Program-made: the position numbers and the translations under genes | Assembly (NCBI RefSeq): GCF_017487405.1 | Contig: NZ_CP062222.1 | Location: 538,501-602,500 of the forward strand | DNA: 64,000 nucleotides | Direction: 5' to 3' | Source of the DNA: Brevundimonas goettingensis | GTDB lineage: Bacteria > Pseudomonadota > Alphaproteobacteria > Caulobacterales > Caulobacteraceae | Part shown: positions 26,253 through 35,564 of the stretch, one piece after another | How positions within the stretch are numbered: the stretch's first letter is position 1 | How the letters are laid out: the number at the start of each line of letters is the position of its first letter | The notes under the pieces: model-generated | Seen by the model: the letters and a program-made list of their open reading frames with translations, nothing else | What the model was told of the DNA's origin: nothing | Database searches by the model: none

Positions 26253-26632
26253 TGGCCGGTTCGACCACTTCAGCGGTGGCCGCCCCTCCCGTTTCAGAAC
26301 GCATCGTCTTCGACGACTTCATGAAGGTCGATATCCGCATCGGCCGGGTGCTCAAGGCCGAGGCCTTCCCCGAGGCGCGCAAGCCCGCCTTCAAGCTGAC
26401 CATCGACTTCGGCCCGGACATCGGCGTCAAACGCTCCTCGGCCCAGATCACCAAACTCTACACCCTCGACCAGCTGGAAGACCGCAAGGTCGCCGCCGTG
26501 GTCAACTTCCCGCCGCGCCAGATCGGCCCCTTCATGTCCGAGGTCCTGACCCTCGGCTTCCCGGACGCCGACGGCGAGGTGGTTCTGGTCGGCGTCGACC
26601 GCGACGCCGTGATCGGGGGGCGACTGTTTTGA
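26252..26632 (+). CDS. csaA: CsaA-like tRNA-binding chaperone
   Basis: 126 residues. The tRNA-binding OB-fold is clear: [39 protein letters not shown], and [20 protein letters not shown]. CsaA is a small dimeric protein with tRNA-binding and proposed export-chaperone activity. It is inserted between xseB and ispA with overlaps at both ends (1 base and 4 bases), so it is translated as part of this operon. Confidence 0.9.
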   Translation: MAGSTTSAVAAPPVSERIVFDDFMKVDIRIGRVLKAEAFPEARKPAFKLTIDFGPDIGVKRSSAQITKLYTLDQLEDRKVAAVVNFPPRQIGPFMSEVLTLGFPDADGEVVLVGVDRDAVIGGRLF

Positions 26633-27549
26633 CGACCGCGAAGCCGCACGCCGCCAACTCGCCCGAACAATCGGTGATCGACCGCGTCGCCGAGGTCGCC
26701 GACCTCGTCACCGTCGCCCTCGACCAGCTGCTGCCCCGCGCCGACGGCCCCGAATCCCGCCTGACCGAGGCCATGCGCTATGCGGCGCTCGGTCCCGGCA
26801 AGCGTCTGCGGCCCTATTTCGCCATGGAGGCGGCGCGGCTGTTCGACATCGAGGAGCGGCCGGTGCTGCGCGCCGCCTGCGCGCTGGAATGCGTCCACGC
26901 CTATTCGCTGGTCCACGACGACCTGCCGGCCATGGACAATGACGACATGCGCCGCGGTCGTCCGACCCTGCACATCGCCTATGACGAGGCGACTGCCATC
27001 CTCGCCGGTGACGCCCTGCAGACCGCCGCCTTCGACATCCTCCTGCATGAGGACACGCACGAGGACCCGAACGTCCGCTGCGAACTGGCCCGGCGTCTGT
27101 CCTACGCCTCGGGCGCGCGCGGCATGGCGGGCGGCCAGATGATCGACCTGCTGGGCGTGCGCGATGACCTCGGCGGCGTCGCCCGGATGCAGCGGCTCAA
27201 GACCGGCGCCCTGTTCACCTACGCCTTCGAGATCCCGCTGATCATCGCCGACGCCCGCGAGATCCATCAGCAGGCCCTGATCAATTTCGCCCACGACATC
27301 GGCCTGGCCTATCAGATCGTCGACGATCTGCTGGACGTCGACGGCGACGAGGACATCCTCGGCAAGGCCGCCGGCGGCAAGGACGCGGCCATGGGCAAGA
27401 CCAATTTCGTCACCCTGCTGGGCGTCGATCAGGCCCGCCACCGCGTCGCCCACCTGGCCGATCAGGCCCGCAGCCATCTGGACGTCTTCGGCCACGACGC
27501 CCTAAACCTCCAGGCCAGCGTCGACTTCGTCCTGAACCGGCGCTCCTGA
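26629..27549 (+). CDS. ispA: Polyprenyl synthetase, probable farnesyl diphosphate synthase
   Basis: 306 residues with a TTG start overlapping the csaA stop (TTGA). The first Asp-rich motif ([13 protein letters not shown]) and the second ([13 protein letters not shown]) bind magnesium-diphosphate. [10 protein letters not shown] and [10 protein letters not shown] are also typical. It condenses isopentenyl and dimethylallyl diphosphates to farnesyl (or geranyl) diphosphate in the cytoplasm. Its position directly before dxs supports a role in isoprenoid supply. The C-terminus ends NRRS, close to normal length. Confidence 0.93.
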   Translation: MTTAKPHAANSPEQSVIDRVAEVADLVTVALDQLLPRADGPESRLTEAMRYAALGPGKRLRPYFAMEAARLFDIEERPVLRAACALECVHAYSLVHDDLPAMDNDDMRRGRPTLHIAYDEATAILAGDALQTAAFDILLHEDTHEDPNVRCELARRLSYASGARGMAGGQMIDLLGVRDDLGGVARMQRLKTGALFTYAFEIPLIIADAREIHQQALINFAHDIGLAYQIVDDLLDVDGDEDILGKAAGGKDAAMGKTNFVTLLGVDQARHRVAHLADQARSHLDVFGHDALNLQASVDFVLNRRS

Positions 27550-27554
27550 ACCGG

Positions 27555-27584
27555 ATCTGGACGGCCTGAGCCTTATCTGGACGG
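27555..27584 (+). repeat. Two ATCTGGACGG direct repeats, 20 bp apart
   Basis: ATCTGGACGG occurs at 27555-27564 and again at 27575-27584, exactly 20 bp (about two helical turns) apart, in the ispA-dxs gap. This could be a tandem regulator site for dxs; no factor is recognised. Confidence 0.35.
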
Positions 27585-27687
27585 ATTGTCCACGGTGGGA
27601 ACATCTTGTGGGCCTGAGGCTTGCCTAAAGTCCACGGCGACGACAAGGACACTCGCGCCTTCTCCGATCTCGGACTACAGAGTTGAA

Positions 27688-29598
27688 ATGCCTGAGACCC
27701 CTCTGCTCGACACCGTCAACGTCCCCGCCGACTTCCGCGGGTTCGACATCGCCCAGCTCAAGCAGCTGGCGGACGAGGTTCGGGCCGAGACGATCGACGC
27801 GGTGTCGGTCACCGGCGGCCATCTGGGCGCGGGTCTGGGCGTGGTCGAGCTGACCACCGCACTGCACGCCGTCTTCGACACGCCCAACGACATCCTGATC
27901 TGGGACGTCGGCCACCAGTGCTATCCGCACAAGATCCTGACCGGCCGCCGCGATCGCATCCGCACCCTGCGCCAGCCGGGCGGCCTGTCGGGCTTCACCA
28001 AGCGCAGCGAGAGCGAATACGACCCGTTCGGCGCGGCCCACGCCTCGACCTCGATCAGCGCCGCCCTCGGCTTCTGCGCCGCGCGTGACCAGAAGGGCGA
28101 GACCAACAAGGTCGTGGCCGTCATCGGCGACGGCTCCATGTCGGCCGGTATGGCCTATGAGGCGATGAACAACGCCGCGGAGACGACCGGCCAGCTGACG
28201 GTCATCCTCAACGACAACGACATGTCGATCGCGCCTCCGGTCGGCGGCATGAGCGCCTATCTGGCCAAACAGGTCTCGGGCGGCGCCTATCAGAATTTCC
28301 GCAAATTCGGCCGCGAAGTCGTCCAGCACATGCCCCGCCCGTTCCGCGAGGCGGCGCGCAAGGCCGAGGAATACGCCCGCGGCATGGTCGTCGGCGGCAC
28401 CTTCTTCGAGGAGCTGGGCTTCTACTACATCGGTCCGGTCGACGGGCACGACATGGACAACCTCGTCCCCATCCTGAAGAACGCCGCCGCCATCACCGAC
28501 CGTCCGGTGGTGGTCCACGTCGTGACCCAGAAGGGCAAGGGCTATGCCCCGGCCGAGTCCAGCGCCGACAAGCTGCATGCGGTGGTCAAGTTCGACGTGG
28601 TCTCGGGCAAGCAGTCCAAGTCCGTCTCCAACGCCCCCAGCTACACCAAGGTGTTCGGGACCGAGCTGATCAAGCGGGCCGAGCGCGATCCCTCGATCGT
28701 GGCCATCACCGCCGCCATGCCCTCGGGCACGGGCCTCGATCTGTTCGGACAGGCCTTTCCCAAGCGGACCTATGACGTCGGCATCGCCGAGCAGCACGCG
28801 GTCACCTTCGCCGCCGGCCTCGCCGCCGACGGGATGAAGCCCTTCTGCGCCATCTATTCGACCTTCCTGCAGCGCGGCTACGACCAGGTCGTCCACGATG
28901 TGGCGATCCAGAAACTGCCCGTCCGCTTCGCCATGGACCGCGCCGGTCTGGTCGGGGCCGACGGGGCGACCCACGCGGGCTCGTTCGACATCGGCTTCAT
29001 GGGCGCCCTGCCGCATATGGTCCTGATGGCCGCCGCCGACGAGGCCGACCTGGCCGCCATGATCGCCACCGCCTGCGAGATCGACGACCGCCCCTCGGCC
29101 TTCCGCTATCCGCGCGGCGACGGCGTCGGGGTCGAGATCCCCGAACTGGCCGCCCCCCTCGAAATCGGCAGGGGCCGCATCGTGCGCGAGGGGACGGCCG
29201 TCGCCATCCTGTCGCTGGGCACCCGTCTGCAGGAATCGCTCAAGGCCGCCGACCTGCTGGCCGCGCGCGGCGTCTCGGCCACCGTCGCCGACGCCCGCTT
29301 CGCCAAGCCGCTCGACGCCGACCTGATCCTGCGTCTGGCCCGCGAGCACGAGTGCCTGATCACGGTGGAGGAGGGCGCCATGGGCGGCTTCGGCGCCTTC
29401 GTGCTCCAGCTTCTGGCCGAGAGGGGCGCGCTCGACGCCGGCCTCAAGGTCCGCACCCTTTGCCTGCCGGACGTCTTCCAGGACCAGGACACCCCCGCCG
29501 CCATGTACGCCACCGCCGGCCTCAACGCCGACCAGATCGCCGCCTCCGCATTGGTCGCGCTGGGCGTGGCGGACGGGCGTGGAGCGGTAAGGGCCTAG
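27688..29598 (+). CDS. dxs: 1-Deoxy-D-xylulose-5-phosphate synthase
   Basis: 636 residues starting [20 protein letters not shown]. It makes DXP from pyruvate and glyceraldehyde 3-phosphate using thiamine diphosphate, the first step of the MEP isoprenoid pathway. Visible landmarks are [33 protein letters not shown], the cofactor motif [32 protein letters not shown] and the C-terminal transketolase domain. The frame is open upstream to 27586, but the family N-terminus fits the ATG at 27688. It lies 138 bp after ispA, and a long inverted repeat follows. Confidence 0.97.
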   Translation: MPETPLLDTVNVPADFRGFDIAQLKQLADEVRAETIDAVSVTGGHLGAGLGVVELTTALHAVFDTPNDILIWDVGHQCYPHKILTGRRDRIRTLRQPGGLSGFTKRSESEYDPFGAAHASTSISAALGFCAARDQKGETNKVVAVIGDGSMSAGMAYEAMNNAAETTGQLTVILNDNDMSIAPPVGGMSAYLAKQVSGGAYQNFRKFGREVVQHMPRPFREAARKAEEYARGMVVGGTFFEELGFYYIGPVDGHDMDNLVPILKNAAAITDRPVVVHVVTQKGKGYAPAESSADKLHAVVKFDVVSGKQSKSVSNAPSYTKVFGTELIKRAERDPSIVAITAAMPSGTGLDLFGQAFPKRTYDVGIAEQHAVTFAAGLAADGMKPFCAIYSTFLQRGYDQVVHDVAIQKLPVRFAMDRAGLVGADGATHAGSFDIGFMGALPHMVLMAAADEADLAAMIATACEIDDRPSAFRYPRGDGVGVEIPELAAPLEIGRGRIVREGTAVAILSLGTRLQESLKAADLLAARGVSATVADARFAKPLDADLILRLAREHECLITVEEGAMGGFGAFVLQLLAERGALDAGLKVRTLCLPDVFQDQDTPAAMYATAGLNADQIAASALVALGVADGRGAVRA

Positions 29599-29602
29599 GC
29601 CT

Positions 29603-29750
29603 CCTTCTCCCCTTGCGGGAGAAGGTGCCCCGGAGGGGCGGATGAGGGGTCACGCAGGCCTATGAGGTCAGCACCCTTCAGCATCAGACGACGGCACGAC
29701 CCCTTATCCGTCTCGCTCCGCGAGCCACCTTCCCCCGCAAGGGGAGAAGG
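29603..29750. repeat. Long inverted-repeat element (palindromic intergenic repeat)
   Basis: The left arm 29603-29651 starts CCTTCTCCCCTTGCGGGAGA; the right arm 29698-29750 is its near-exact reverse complement. The outer 25 bases match with one mismatch and the inner 13 bases (CGGATGAGGGGTC) with one mismatch, separated by a short variable part and a 46-bp loop. Similar CTTCTCCCC...GGATGAGGGGTC repeats are scattered between genes in many alphaproteobacteria (recalled). It holds no gene and may end dxs transcription. Confidence 0.8.
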
Positions 29751-29789
29751 GTCCTTGCCCCATCTATAATCCCCGGGTAAATCCTCTGG

Positions 29790-30335
29790 ATGACCCTCAG
29801 CTGCACCGCCTTCGCCGGAGACCGCCGCATCGCCTCGGGGGCGCCGCGCGATGTCGTGCCGGCCGTCAAGGCGGCGACCGAGGCCGGTGAGAGCGTCCTG
29901 ATCTTCGACGACGCCGACGCCCGGCCTGTCGAGTTCGACCTGCGCGGAGACCTCGACGCCGTTCTCGCCCGCCTGCCGGTTCCCGTGGAGGAGAAACGCG
30001 GCCCCGGTCGCCCCAAGCTCGGCGTCACCGCCCGCGAGGTCACCCTCCTGCCGCGCCACTGGGACTGGCTGGCGGCCCAGCCCGGGGGCGCCTCCGTGGC
30101 CCTGCGCAAACTGGTCGAAGGGGCCTTGCGGGAGGCCGAAGGCCCCGACCGCGCCCGCCGCGCGAAAGAGGCCGCCTATCGGTTCATGACCGCCATGGCT
30201 GGCGACCGTCCGGCCTATGAGGCCGCCGTCCGCGCCCTGTTCGCCGACGACTGGTCCGGCTTCGACGCCGCGACTGAAGGCTGGCCCGCCGATGTGCGCG
30301 AGATGGCGATCCGTCTGACCGGTCCGGCCCGGTGA
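29790..30335 (+). CDS. DUF2239 family protein
   Basis: 181 residues. The family core RGPGRPKLGVTAREVTLLPR followed by HWDWLAAQPGGASVALRKLVE is present near residues 69-112. The GPGRPKLG stretch looks like a DNA minor-groove AT-hook-like word. The whole central motif resembles ribbon-helix-type regulators, but the biochemical role is unknown. The C-terminal third is helical. The stop overlaps the next gene by 4 bases (GTGA), so the two are co-translated. Confidence 0.85.
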   Translation: MTLSCTAFAGDRRIASGAPRDVVPAVKAATEAGESVLIFDDADARPVEFDLRGDLDAVLARLPVPVEEKRGPGRPKLGVTAREVTLLPRHWDWLAAQPGGASVALRKLVEGALREAEGPDRARRAKEAAYRFMTAMAGDRPAYEAAVRALFADDWSGFDAATEGWPADVREMAIRLTGPAR

Positions 30336-32020
30336 CGGATCCGGACGCCCTTCTGGAGACGGCCCGGGCGCAGGAATGCTCGGGCGACGACGCGGCCGCC
30401 TTCCAGACCTTCAAGGCCTGCGCCCAGCAGCACCCCGGGACCGCCCCCGCCTGGCTCGGCGCCGCCCGCATCCTGATCCGTCAGGGCGACCGGGGACTGG
30501 CGACGCAGGTGCTGAGCACTGGCCTGCGCGCCGTCGGCGACGCCGACCGGGGCCGTCTCGCCGCCGCCTTCGCCGCCCAGCTCGGCGCCTTCTCGGGCCG
30601 GGCGTATCACCCGAAGCTGGAGCATGACCTCGTGGCCTGTTTCGCCGAGCCCGGCGTCGAGCATCAGGCCCTGGCCCGCGTCACCGCCGAACTCCTGCTG
30701 GCCCGCGAGGCCGCCGGCGCCGTCTCCGCCGACCTCGACGCCGTCGCCCGCGACCCGCTCTGGCTGGCCTTCCTCTCGCTCTGCCTCAACGTCGAGGCGG
30801 CCATGGAGGCGCGTCTGGTCACCCTGCGCGCCGCCCTGATCGACCGGGTAGGGCAAGATCGGAGGGAGGCGACGGTTCCCGCGTCTCTGGAGCCCCTGAC
30901 CTGCGCCCTCGCGCTCCAGGCCTTCGCCGGCGAGTATCTGGCGCCCCCTTTTCAGGCCAGTGACCCGCTCCTCCGGACCCTGTCGGCGCCCCTGACCGCC
31001 CTGTCGCCCGACCCCGTCCTCACGGAGCGGCTCGCGGCCATCCCCGGCGGCCTCGGCAGCCTGCTGCTCAAACGCACCCTCGATGACCTTGTGGTCGAGC
31101 GCCGACTGGCCCGCGCCTTCCCGACCCTGACCGACAAGGCCGACGCCGAGGACGCCGTCTCCGCCGCCGTGCGTCATCAGTACGAGCTCAACCCCTATCC
31201 GCGCTGGTCCGAGCCCCCGACGCCCGACCAGCGGCCGCTGGCCTCGGTCATCGCCGCGCTTCCCGGAATCACCGACCCCGGCCCGGTCCGCCGCCTGCTG
31301 ATCGCCGGCTGCGGCACGGGCTATGAGGCCATCGATCTGGCCCGCACCGATCCGACGCTCAGCATCATCGCCCTCGACCTCAGCCGCCCCAGTCTCGCCT
31401 ATGGCGCGCGCATGGCCACCGAACTCGGCGTCCGGACCATCGACTTCCGTCAGGGCGACATCCTGCATCTCGAATCACTGGAGGGCGGTTTCGACGTCGC
31501 CGTCTCGACTGGCGTCCTGCACCATATGGACGACCCGGCGGCGGGGCTGGCGGCGGTGGTCCGGACGCTGCGGCCCGGCGGCATCATCCGCCTCGGCCTC
31601 TACAGCGAACGCGCCCGCGCCGCCGTCCGCGCCGCCCAGTCGGAGATTACGGCGCGCGGCCTGACCACGAGCCCGGACGACATTCGCGCCTTCCGCCGCA
31701 TCGTCCTCGACGCCCCGGCGACCTCGCCGCTGGCCCCGCTCCGGACCAGCGACGACTTCTACAGCCTCAGCGGCTGCCGCGACCTCGCCTTCCATGTCCA
31801 GGAACGGGCCTATGACCCCTCAGGCCTCGCGGCGTTGCTGTCCGGCGCTGGCCTGGCCCTCGTCGGCTTCGACGCGCCGGAAGAGGCCATGGCCCGCTTC
31901 CGCGAGCGTCATGGGGCAGGGGCGAACCCGCTCGACCTGATCCTCTGGGACGCGGTCGAGGCCGACCATCCCGGCCTGTTCGCCGGGATGTATCACCTGT
32001 GGGCGCGTAAGCGCGCTTAG
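30332..32020 (+). CDS. TPR-like SAM-dependent methyltransferase
   Basis: 562 residues, GTG start. The N-terminal 280 residues are helical and Ala/Leu-rich with a TPR-like beginning (ALLETARAQECSGDDAAAFQ). The C-terminal half is a class I methyltransferase: SAM motif I LLIAGCGTGYEAIDLA near residue 325, motif II IIALDLSRPSLAYG, DFRQGDILHL and STGVLHHMDDP. The link region has the conserved NPYPRWSEPP. Proteins of this layout are common in Caulobacterales and modify unknown small molecules or proteins. The 3' end overlaps kdgK by 4 bases. Confidence 0.85.
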   Translation: MTDPDALLETARAQECSGDDAAAFQTFKACAQQHPGTAPAWLGAARILIRQGDRGLATQVLSTGLRAVGDADRGRLAAAFAAQLGAFSGRAYHPKLEHDLVACFAEPGVEHQALARVTAELLLAREAAGAVSADLDAVARDPLWLAFLSLCLNVEAAMEARLVTLRAALIDRVGQDRREATVPASLEPLTCALALQAFAGEYLAPPFQASDPLLRTLSAPLTALSPDPVLTERLAAIPGGLGSLLLKRTLDDLVVERRLARAFPTLTDKADAEDAVSAAVRHQYELNPYPRWSEPPTPDQRPLASVIAALPGITDPGPVRRLLIAGCGTGYEAIDLARTDPTLSIIALDLSRPSLAYGARMATELGVRTIDFRQGDILHLESLEGGFDVAVSTGVLHHMDDPAAGLAAVVRTLRPGGIIRLGLYSERARAAVRAAQSEITARGLTTSPDDIRAFRRIVLDAPATSPLAPLRTSDDFYSLSGCRDLAFHVQERAYDPSGLAALLSGAGLALVGFDAPEEAMARFRERHGAGANPLDLILWDAVEADHPGLFAGMYHLWARKRA

Positions 32021-33036
32021 CGCTTGATGTCGAACCCGTCGGCGTCCATCGCGGCGCGGACCTCGGCGGCGGTGAACAGGTTGAAGTCGCCGTGCACCGA
32101 ATGCTTCAGCCCGGCGGCGGCCAGGCCGAAGGCCAGGGCCTCTTCGTCGGACCAGCCGCTCCAGACGCCGAACAGCACGCCTGACGCAAAGGCGTCGCCG
32201 CCTCCGACCCGGTCGATGACGCCGGTCAGGTGGATCGGATCGGCGTGAACCTCGCCATCGCGGGTCAGCATCACGGCCGACAGGGCCTGATCGGCCACGC
32301 TCTCCTGAACCCGCAGGGTGCAGCAGATTCGCTCCAGCTTCGGGAAGGCCTCGAAAGCCGCCAGCGCCGCCATCCGGCGCCGCTCATGCGGATCGTCGGA
32401 GACGAAGGTCTTGCCCAGCACCAGGGCGAAGTCGCGCTCGTCGGCGAAGGCGATCGAGGCGGTCGACAGCATGTGACCGAGCGTCTTCGGCGGATCGCCC
32501 GCCCATTCGCCCCACAGCTTGCCGCGGAAATTACCGTCGAAGGAGACCTTCACCCCCGCCTTGGCGGCGGCGTCCACGGCCTGGATGGCCGCGCGGGTGC
32601 CGGTCGGCCCCACAGCCGGCGTCACGCCCGAGACGTGCAGCCATTCCACGCCCTCCAGCAGGGCCGGCCAGTCGAAGGCGGTGTCCACATGCTGGACGAA
32701 GGCCGAGCCGGCGCGGTCGTAAAGCACGTCGGCCGGACGGCGCACGGCGCCCGGCGTCATGAAGTACAGGCCCATCCGGCCGGGCCGGAATTCGACGCCG
32801 GATGTGTCCACGCCATGTTTGCGCAGCTCGTCGCGCACGCCGTAACCCAGCGCATTGTCCGGCAGGACGGTCGCCGCGGCCGTGGGCGCGCCGAAGCGGG
32901 CCAGGGACACGGCCACATTGGCCTCTGCGCCGCCGGGACGCACGGTCAGGGTGTTGCCCTGCATCAGCAGCTCGCCCTCGGGCGGGTTCAGACGCAGCAG
33001 CATTTCGCCGAAGCAGAGGATGGTTTTCACGGTCAT
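32017..33036 (-). CDS. kdgK: 2-Keto-3-deoxygluconate kinase (PfkB family)
   Basis: 339 residues. The PfkB fold shows the first motif RPGGAEANVAVSLARFGAPT and the C-terminal ATP/anion-hole motif DRVGGGDAFASGVLFG. It phosphorylates 2-keto-3-deoxygluconate to KDPG, the last sugar step before aldolase cleavage. Assignment over other sugar kinases rests on the neighbours kduD and kduI, which produce its substrate. It is the last gene of the minus-strand kduI-kduD-kdgK run, 20 bp after kduD. No KDPG aldolase gene is in the window. Confidence 0.88.
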   Translation of the reverse strand: MTVKTILCFGEMLLRLNPPEGELLMQGNTLTVRPGGAEANVAVSLARFGAPTAAATVLPDNALGYGVRDELRKHGVDTSGVEFRPGRMGLYFMTPGAVRRPADVLYDRAGSAFVQHVDTAFDWPALLEGVEWLHVSGVTPAVGPTGTRAAIQAVDAAAKAGVKVSFDGNFRGKLWGEWAGDPPKTLGHMLSTASIAFADERDFALVLGKTFVSDDPHERRRMAALAAFEAFPKLERICCTLRVQESVADQALSAVMLTRDGEVHADPIHLTGVIDRVGGGDAFASGVLFGVWSGWSDEEALAFGLAAAGLKHSVHGDFNLFTAAEVRAAMDADGFDIKR

Positions 33037-33056
33037 GTCAGGACGCTAGCGCGGTA

Positions 33057-33815
33057 TCAGCGCGCCAGCCAGCCGCCGTCGACCGGCAGGGTGATGCCCT
33101 GCACATAGTCCGACGCGCTCGACGACAGGAAGACGGCCGCGCCGCCGATATCCGACGGATCGCCCCAGCGTCCGGCCGGGATGCGGCCCAGGATCTCTTT
33201 CGAGCGCACCGGGTCGTCCTGCAGGGCCTGGGTGTTGTCGGTGGCGAAGTAGCCGGGGGCGATGGCGTTGGCGTTGATGCCGTGTTTCGCCCACTCATTG
33301 GCCATCAGCTTGGTCAGGCCCGCGACGCCGGATTTGGACGCCGTATAGGAGGGGACCCGGATGCCGCCCTGGTAGGACAGCATCGAAGCGGTGTTGACGA
33401 TCTTCCCGCCCCGGTTTCCGGCGACCATGGTCTTCACCACGGCCTGGCTCAGGAAGAAGACGGTCTTCAGGTTGACGTTCATCACGTCGTCCCAGTCCTG
33501 TTCGGTGAAGTCGACCGCGTCGTTGCGGCGGATGATGCCGGCGTTGTTGATCAGGATGTCGATGGGACCCAGGCCCTTCTCGGCTTCCTCGATGATGCGG
33601 CCGATCGGCTCCATCGACATCAGGTCGGCCTGGATCGAGATGGCGCGGCGGCCCCTGGCCAGCACCTTGCCGACGGTGTCGTCGGAGGCGCGGCGGGCGA
33701 CCGAGGCGATGTCGGCGCCGGCGTCGGCCAGGGCCAGGGCGATGCCCTGACCGATGCCCACATTGCCGCCGGTGACGAGGGCGACCTTGCCTTCAAGGCT
33801 GAACGGATTGGTCAT
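33057..33815 (-). CDS. kduD: 2-Dehydro-3-deoxy-D-gluconate 5-dehydrogenase
   Basis: 252 residues, the size of E. coli KduD. The short-chain dehydrogenase marks are present: TGGNVGIGQGIALALADAGA (NAD binding), NNAG (88-91 region), catalytic Ser and YxxxK (PSYTASKSG), and the C-terminal VDGGWLAR. FSLEGKVALVTG at the start and NAIAPGYFATDNTQALQDD match KduD. It reduces 2,5-diketo-3-deoxygluconate to 2-keto-3-deoxygluconate. It sits between kduI (7-bp gap) and kdgK. Confidence 0.93.
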   Translation of the reverse strand: MTNPFSLEGKVALVTGGNVGIGQGIALALADAGADIASVARRASDDTVGKVLARGRRAISIQADLMSMEPIGRIIEEAEKGLGPIDILINNAGIIRRNDAVDFTEQDWDDVMNVNLKTVFFLSQAVVKTMVAGNRGGKIVNTASMLSYQGGIRVPSYTASKSGVAGLTKLMANEWAKHGINANAIAPGYFATDNTQALQDDPVRSKEILGRIPAGRWGDPSDIGGAAVFLSSSASDYVQGITLPVDGGWLAR

Positions 33816-33822
33816 GACAGGC

Positions 33823-34656
33823 CTACTTGAGTTGACAGATATCGAGCACGTTCATGTCGGTATAGTCGACGTTCTCGCCGCCCATGGCCCAGATGAAGGT
33901 GTAGTTGGAAGTTCCCGCGCCCATATGGATCGACCAGGGCGGGCTGATCACGGCCTCGCTGTCGGCCATGACGATATGTCGCTGGGCCTCGGGGCGGCCC
34001 ATGAAGTGATAGAGGCGATTCTCGTCGCCCAGTTCAAAATAGAAATAGGCCTCGGAGCGGCGCTCGTGCACGTGCGGCGGCATGGTGTTCCAGACGCTGC
34101 CGGGCTTCAGCATCGTCAGCCCCATGACCAGCTGGCACGACTTGCACACGCCGGGAATGATGTACTGGTAGATGGTCCGGTCGTTGGAGGTTTCCAGCGA
34201 TCCCCGCTCCATCGAAATGGCCTGGTCGATGGAGATCTGCTGCACCTCATAGGCCGCATGGGCCGGGGTGGAGACGAGATAGTATCGGGTCTCGCCTGCA
34301 AAGCTGACCTCGGCCGACCCCATCGGGATATAGAGGCCGTCCTTGGGCTTCAGGGTGAAGGTCCGGCCGTCGACCGTGATGGTCCCGTCGGTCTGGCCGA
34401 CATTGATGGCGCCCAGTTCGCGGCGCTCCAGATAGGGCTTGCCCGCCGCTGACGCCGGCTCGACCTGGACGGGCAGGCTGACGCTTCCGCCCGCGGGCTC
34501 CGCTCCGCCGATCACCATCCGGTCCATATGGGTGTAGTTCAGCCGCACCTCGCCCGGGGCGAACAGCTCCTGGATCAGGTAGCGGTCGCGCAGGTCTTCG
34601 GTGCTGGCGCCCGCCATCGACGTCGGGTGCGTGGCGTGGTAGGTTTTGCGGTACAT
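33823..34656 (-). CDS. kduI: 5-Dehydro-4-deoxy-D-glucuronate isomerase
   Basis: 277 residues (E. coli KduI has 278). The cupin-like zinc site is visible in [18 protein letters not shown] (two His and Glu), and [19 protein letters not shown] supplies the further His. KduI converts 5-keto-4-deoxyuronate, from unsaturated galacturonate, to 2,5-diketo-3-deoxygluconate for KduD. The start [11 protein letters not shown] is preceded by GGAGG. The promoter faces an operator site at 34690-34703, shared with the divergent rpiB-like gene. Confidence 0.95.
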   Translation of the reverse strand: MYRKTYHATHPTSMAGASTEDLRDRYLIQELFAPGEVRLNYTHMDRMVIGGAEPAGGSVSLPVQVEPASAAGKPYLERRELGAINVGQTDGTITVDGRTFTLKPKDGLYIPMGSAEVSFAGETRYYLVSTPAHAAYEVQQISIDQAISMERGSLETSNDRTIYQYIIPGVCKSCQLVMGLTMLKPGSVWNTMPPHVHERRSEAYFYFELGDENRLYHFMGRPEAQRHIVMADSEAVISPPWSIHMGAGTSNYTFIWAMGGENVDYTDMNVLDICQLK

Positions 34657-34678
34657 TCGGTGATCCTCCCACCTGTCG

Positions 34679-34707
34679 TTGCGACGGTTGGTAACCGGTG
34701 TCATATT
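34679..34707 (+). promoter_or_regulatory. LacI-type operator and promoter between kduI and rpiB-like gene
   Basis: The operator 34690-34703 reads GGTAACCGGTGTCA, i.e. TGACACCGGTTACC on the minus strand, with an ACCGGT centre like LacI-family sites. On the plus strand it lies between a -35-like TTGCGA (34679-34684) and a -10-like CATATT (34702-34707) with a 17-bp spacer. The same core occurs before the hydratase and TonB-receptor genes. It probably represses both kduI and the rpiB-like gene. Confidence 0.6.
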
Positions 34708-34825
34708 CAAATGCAAATACAGGAGCGGTGGTGTAAACCGCCATCTTGATCCCGATACCCCCCAACGCACGCCGGGCGAAGTTCATAACGAACGCGGCCG
34801 TCTGCATCCGACCAAGAGGAAACCG

Positions 34826-35488
34826 ATGAAAATCGCCCTGATCGTTGAAAACAGCCAGGCCGCCAAGAGCGCCACCATCCACGACGCCCTGACGTCGGTC
34901 GCCGTGCCGCTGGGCCACGAGGTCTTCCACTACGGCATGTATGCGGCCGAGGACAAAGCCTCGCTGACCTACGTCATGAACGGCCTGCTGGCCGGCATCC
35001 TGCTCAACTCGGGCGCCGCCGACTTCGTCGTCACGGGCTGCGGCACCGGCATGGGCTCCATGCTGGCCGCCAACTCGATGCCGGGCGTCTTCTGCGGCCT
35101 GGTCATCGACCCTACCGACGCCTTCCTGTTCGGCCAGATCAACGACGGCAACGCCATCTCCATGCCCTACGCCAAGGGCTTCGGCTGGGCCGCCGAGCTG
35201 AACCTGCAGGACGTCTACAAGAAGCTGTTCGAAGGCGAGCGCGGCCTGGGCTATCCCAAGGAGCGCGCCGAGATCATGGCCAAGAACCGCGGCATCCTGA
35301 AGTCGCTCAAGGCCGTGACCTGCAACGACATGCTGACCGTCTTGAAAAACATCGACCAGGACCTGCTCAAGGCCGCCATCGCCGGCGAGAAGTTCCAGGA
35401 ATACTTCTTCGCCAACGCCACGGACGCGGGCATCCGCGACTACATCCAGGGCGTCCTGGCCAAGACCTCGGAACTCGAGCCGGCCTGA
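34826..35488 (+). CDS. RpiB/LacA/LacB-family sugar isomerase, DhuI-like candidate
   Basis: 220 residues. The family fold is shown by ILLNSGAADFVVTGCGTGMG near residue 57-76 (the GCGTG phosphate/substrate loop) and NDGNAISMPYAKGFGWAAEL. RpiB normally isomerises ribose 5-phosphate, and LacAB galactose 6-phosphate. In streptococcal glycosaminoglycan loci an RpiB-family enzyme, DhuI, performs the same unsaturated-uronate isomerisation as KduI. Its divergent pairing with kduI suggests a uronate substrate (inference). The start has AAGAGGAAACC before it. The long upstream open frame overlaps the promoter and is rejected. Confidence 0.8.
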   Translation: MKIALIVENSQAAKSATIHDALTSVAVPLGHEVFHYGMYAAEDKASLTYVMNGLLAGILLNSGAADFVVTGCGTGMGSMLAANSMPGVFCGLVIDPTDAFLFGQINDGNAISMPYAKGFGWAAELNLQDVYKKLFEGERGLGYPKERAEIMAKNRGILKSLKAVTCNDMLTVLKNIDQDLLKAAIAGEKFQEYFFANATDAGIRDYIQGVLAKTSELEPA

Positions 35489-35511
35489 GACTGAAGGGCC
35501 TGGGCCCAACG

Positions 35512-35550
35512 AAAAACGCCGGAGACCTCGCGGGTCTCCGGCGTTTTTTT
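35512..35550. terminator. Bidirectional terminator between rpiB-like gene and lacI-type gene
   Basis: A perfect 12-bp stem ACGCCGGAGACC (35516-35527) pairs with GGTCTCCGGCGT (35533-35544), loop TCGCG. It is preceded by AAAAA and followed by seven T, so it can stop transcription from both the plus-strand isomerase gene and the convergent minus-strand regulator gene. Confidence 0.92.
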
Positions 35551-35564
35551 GTGCGCGTCGCGGA

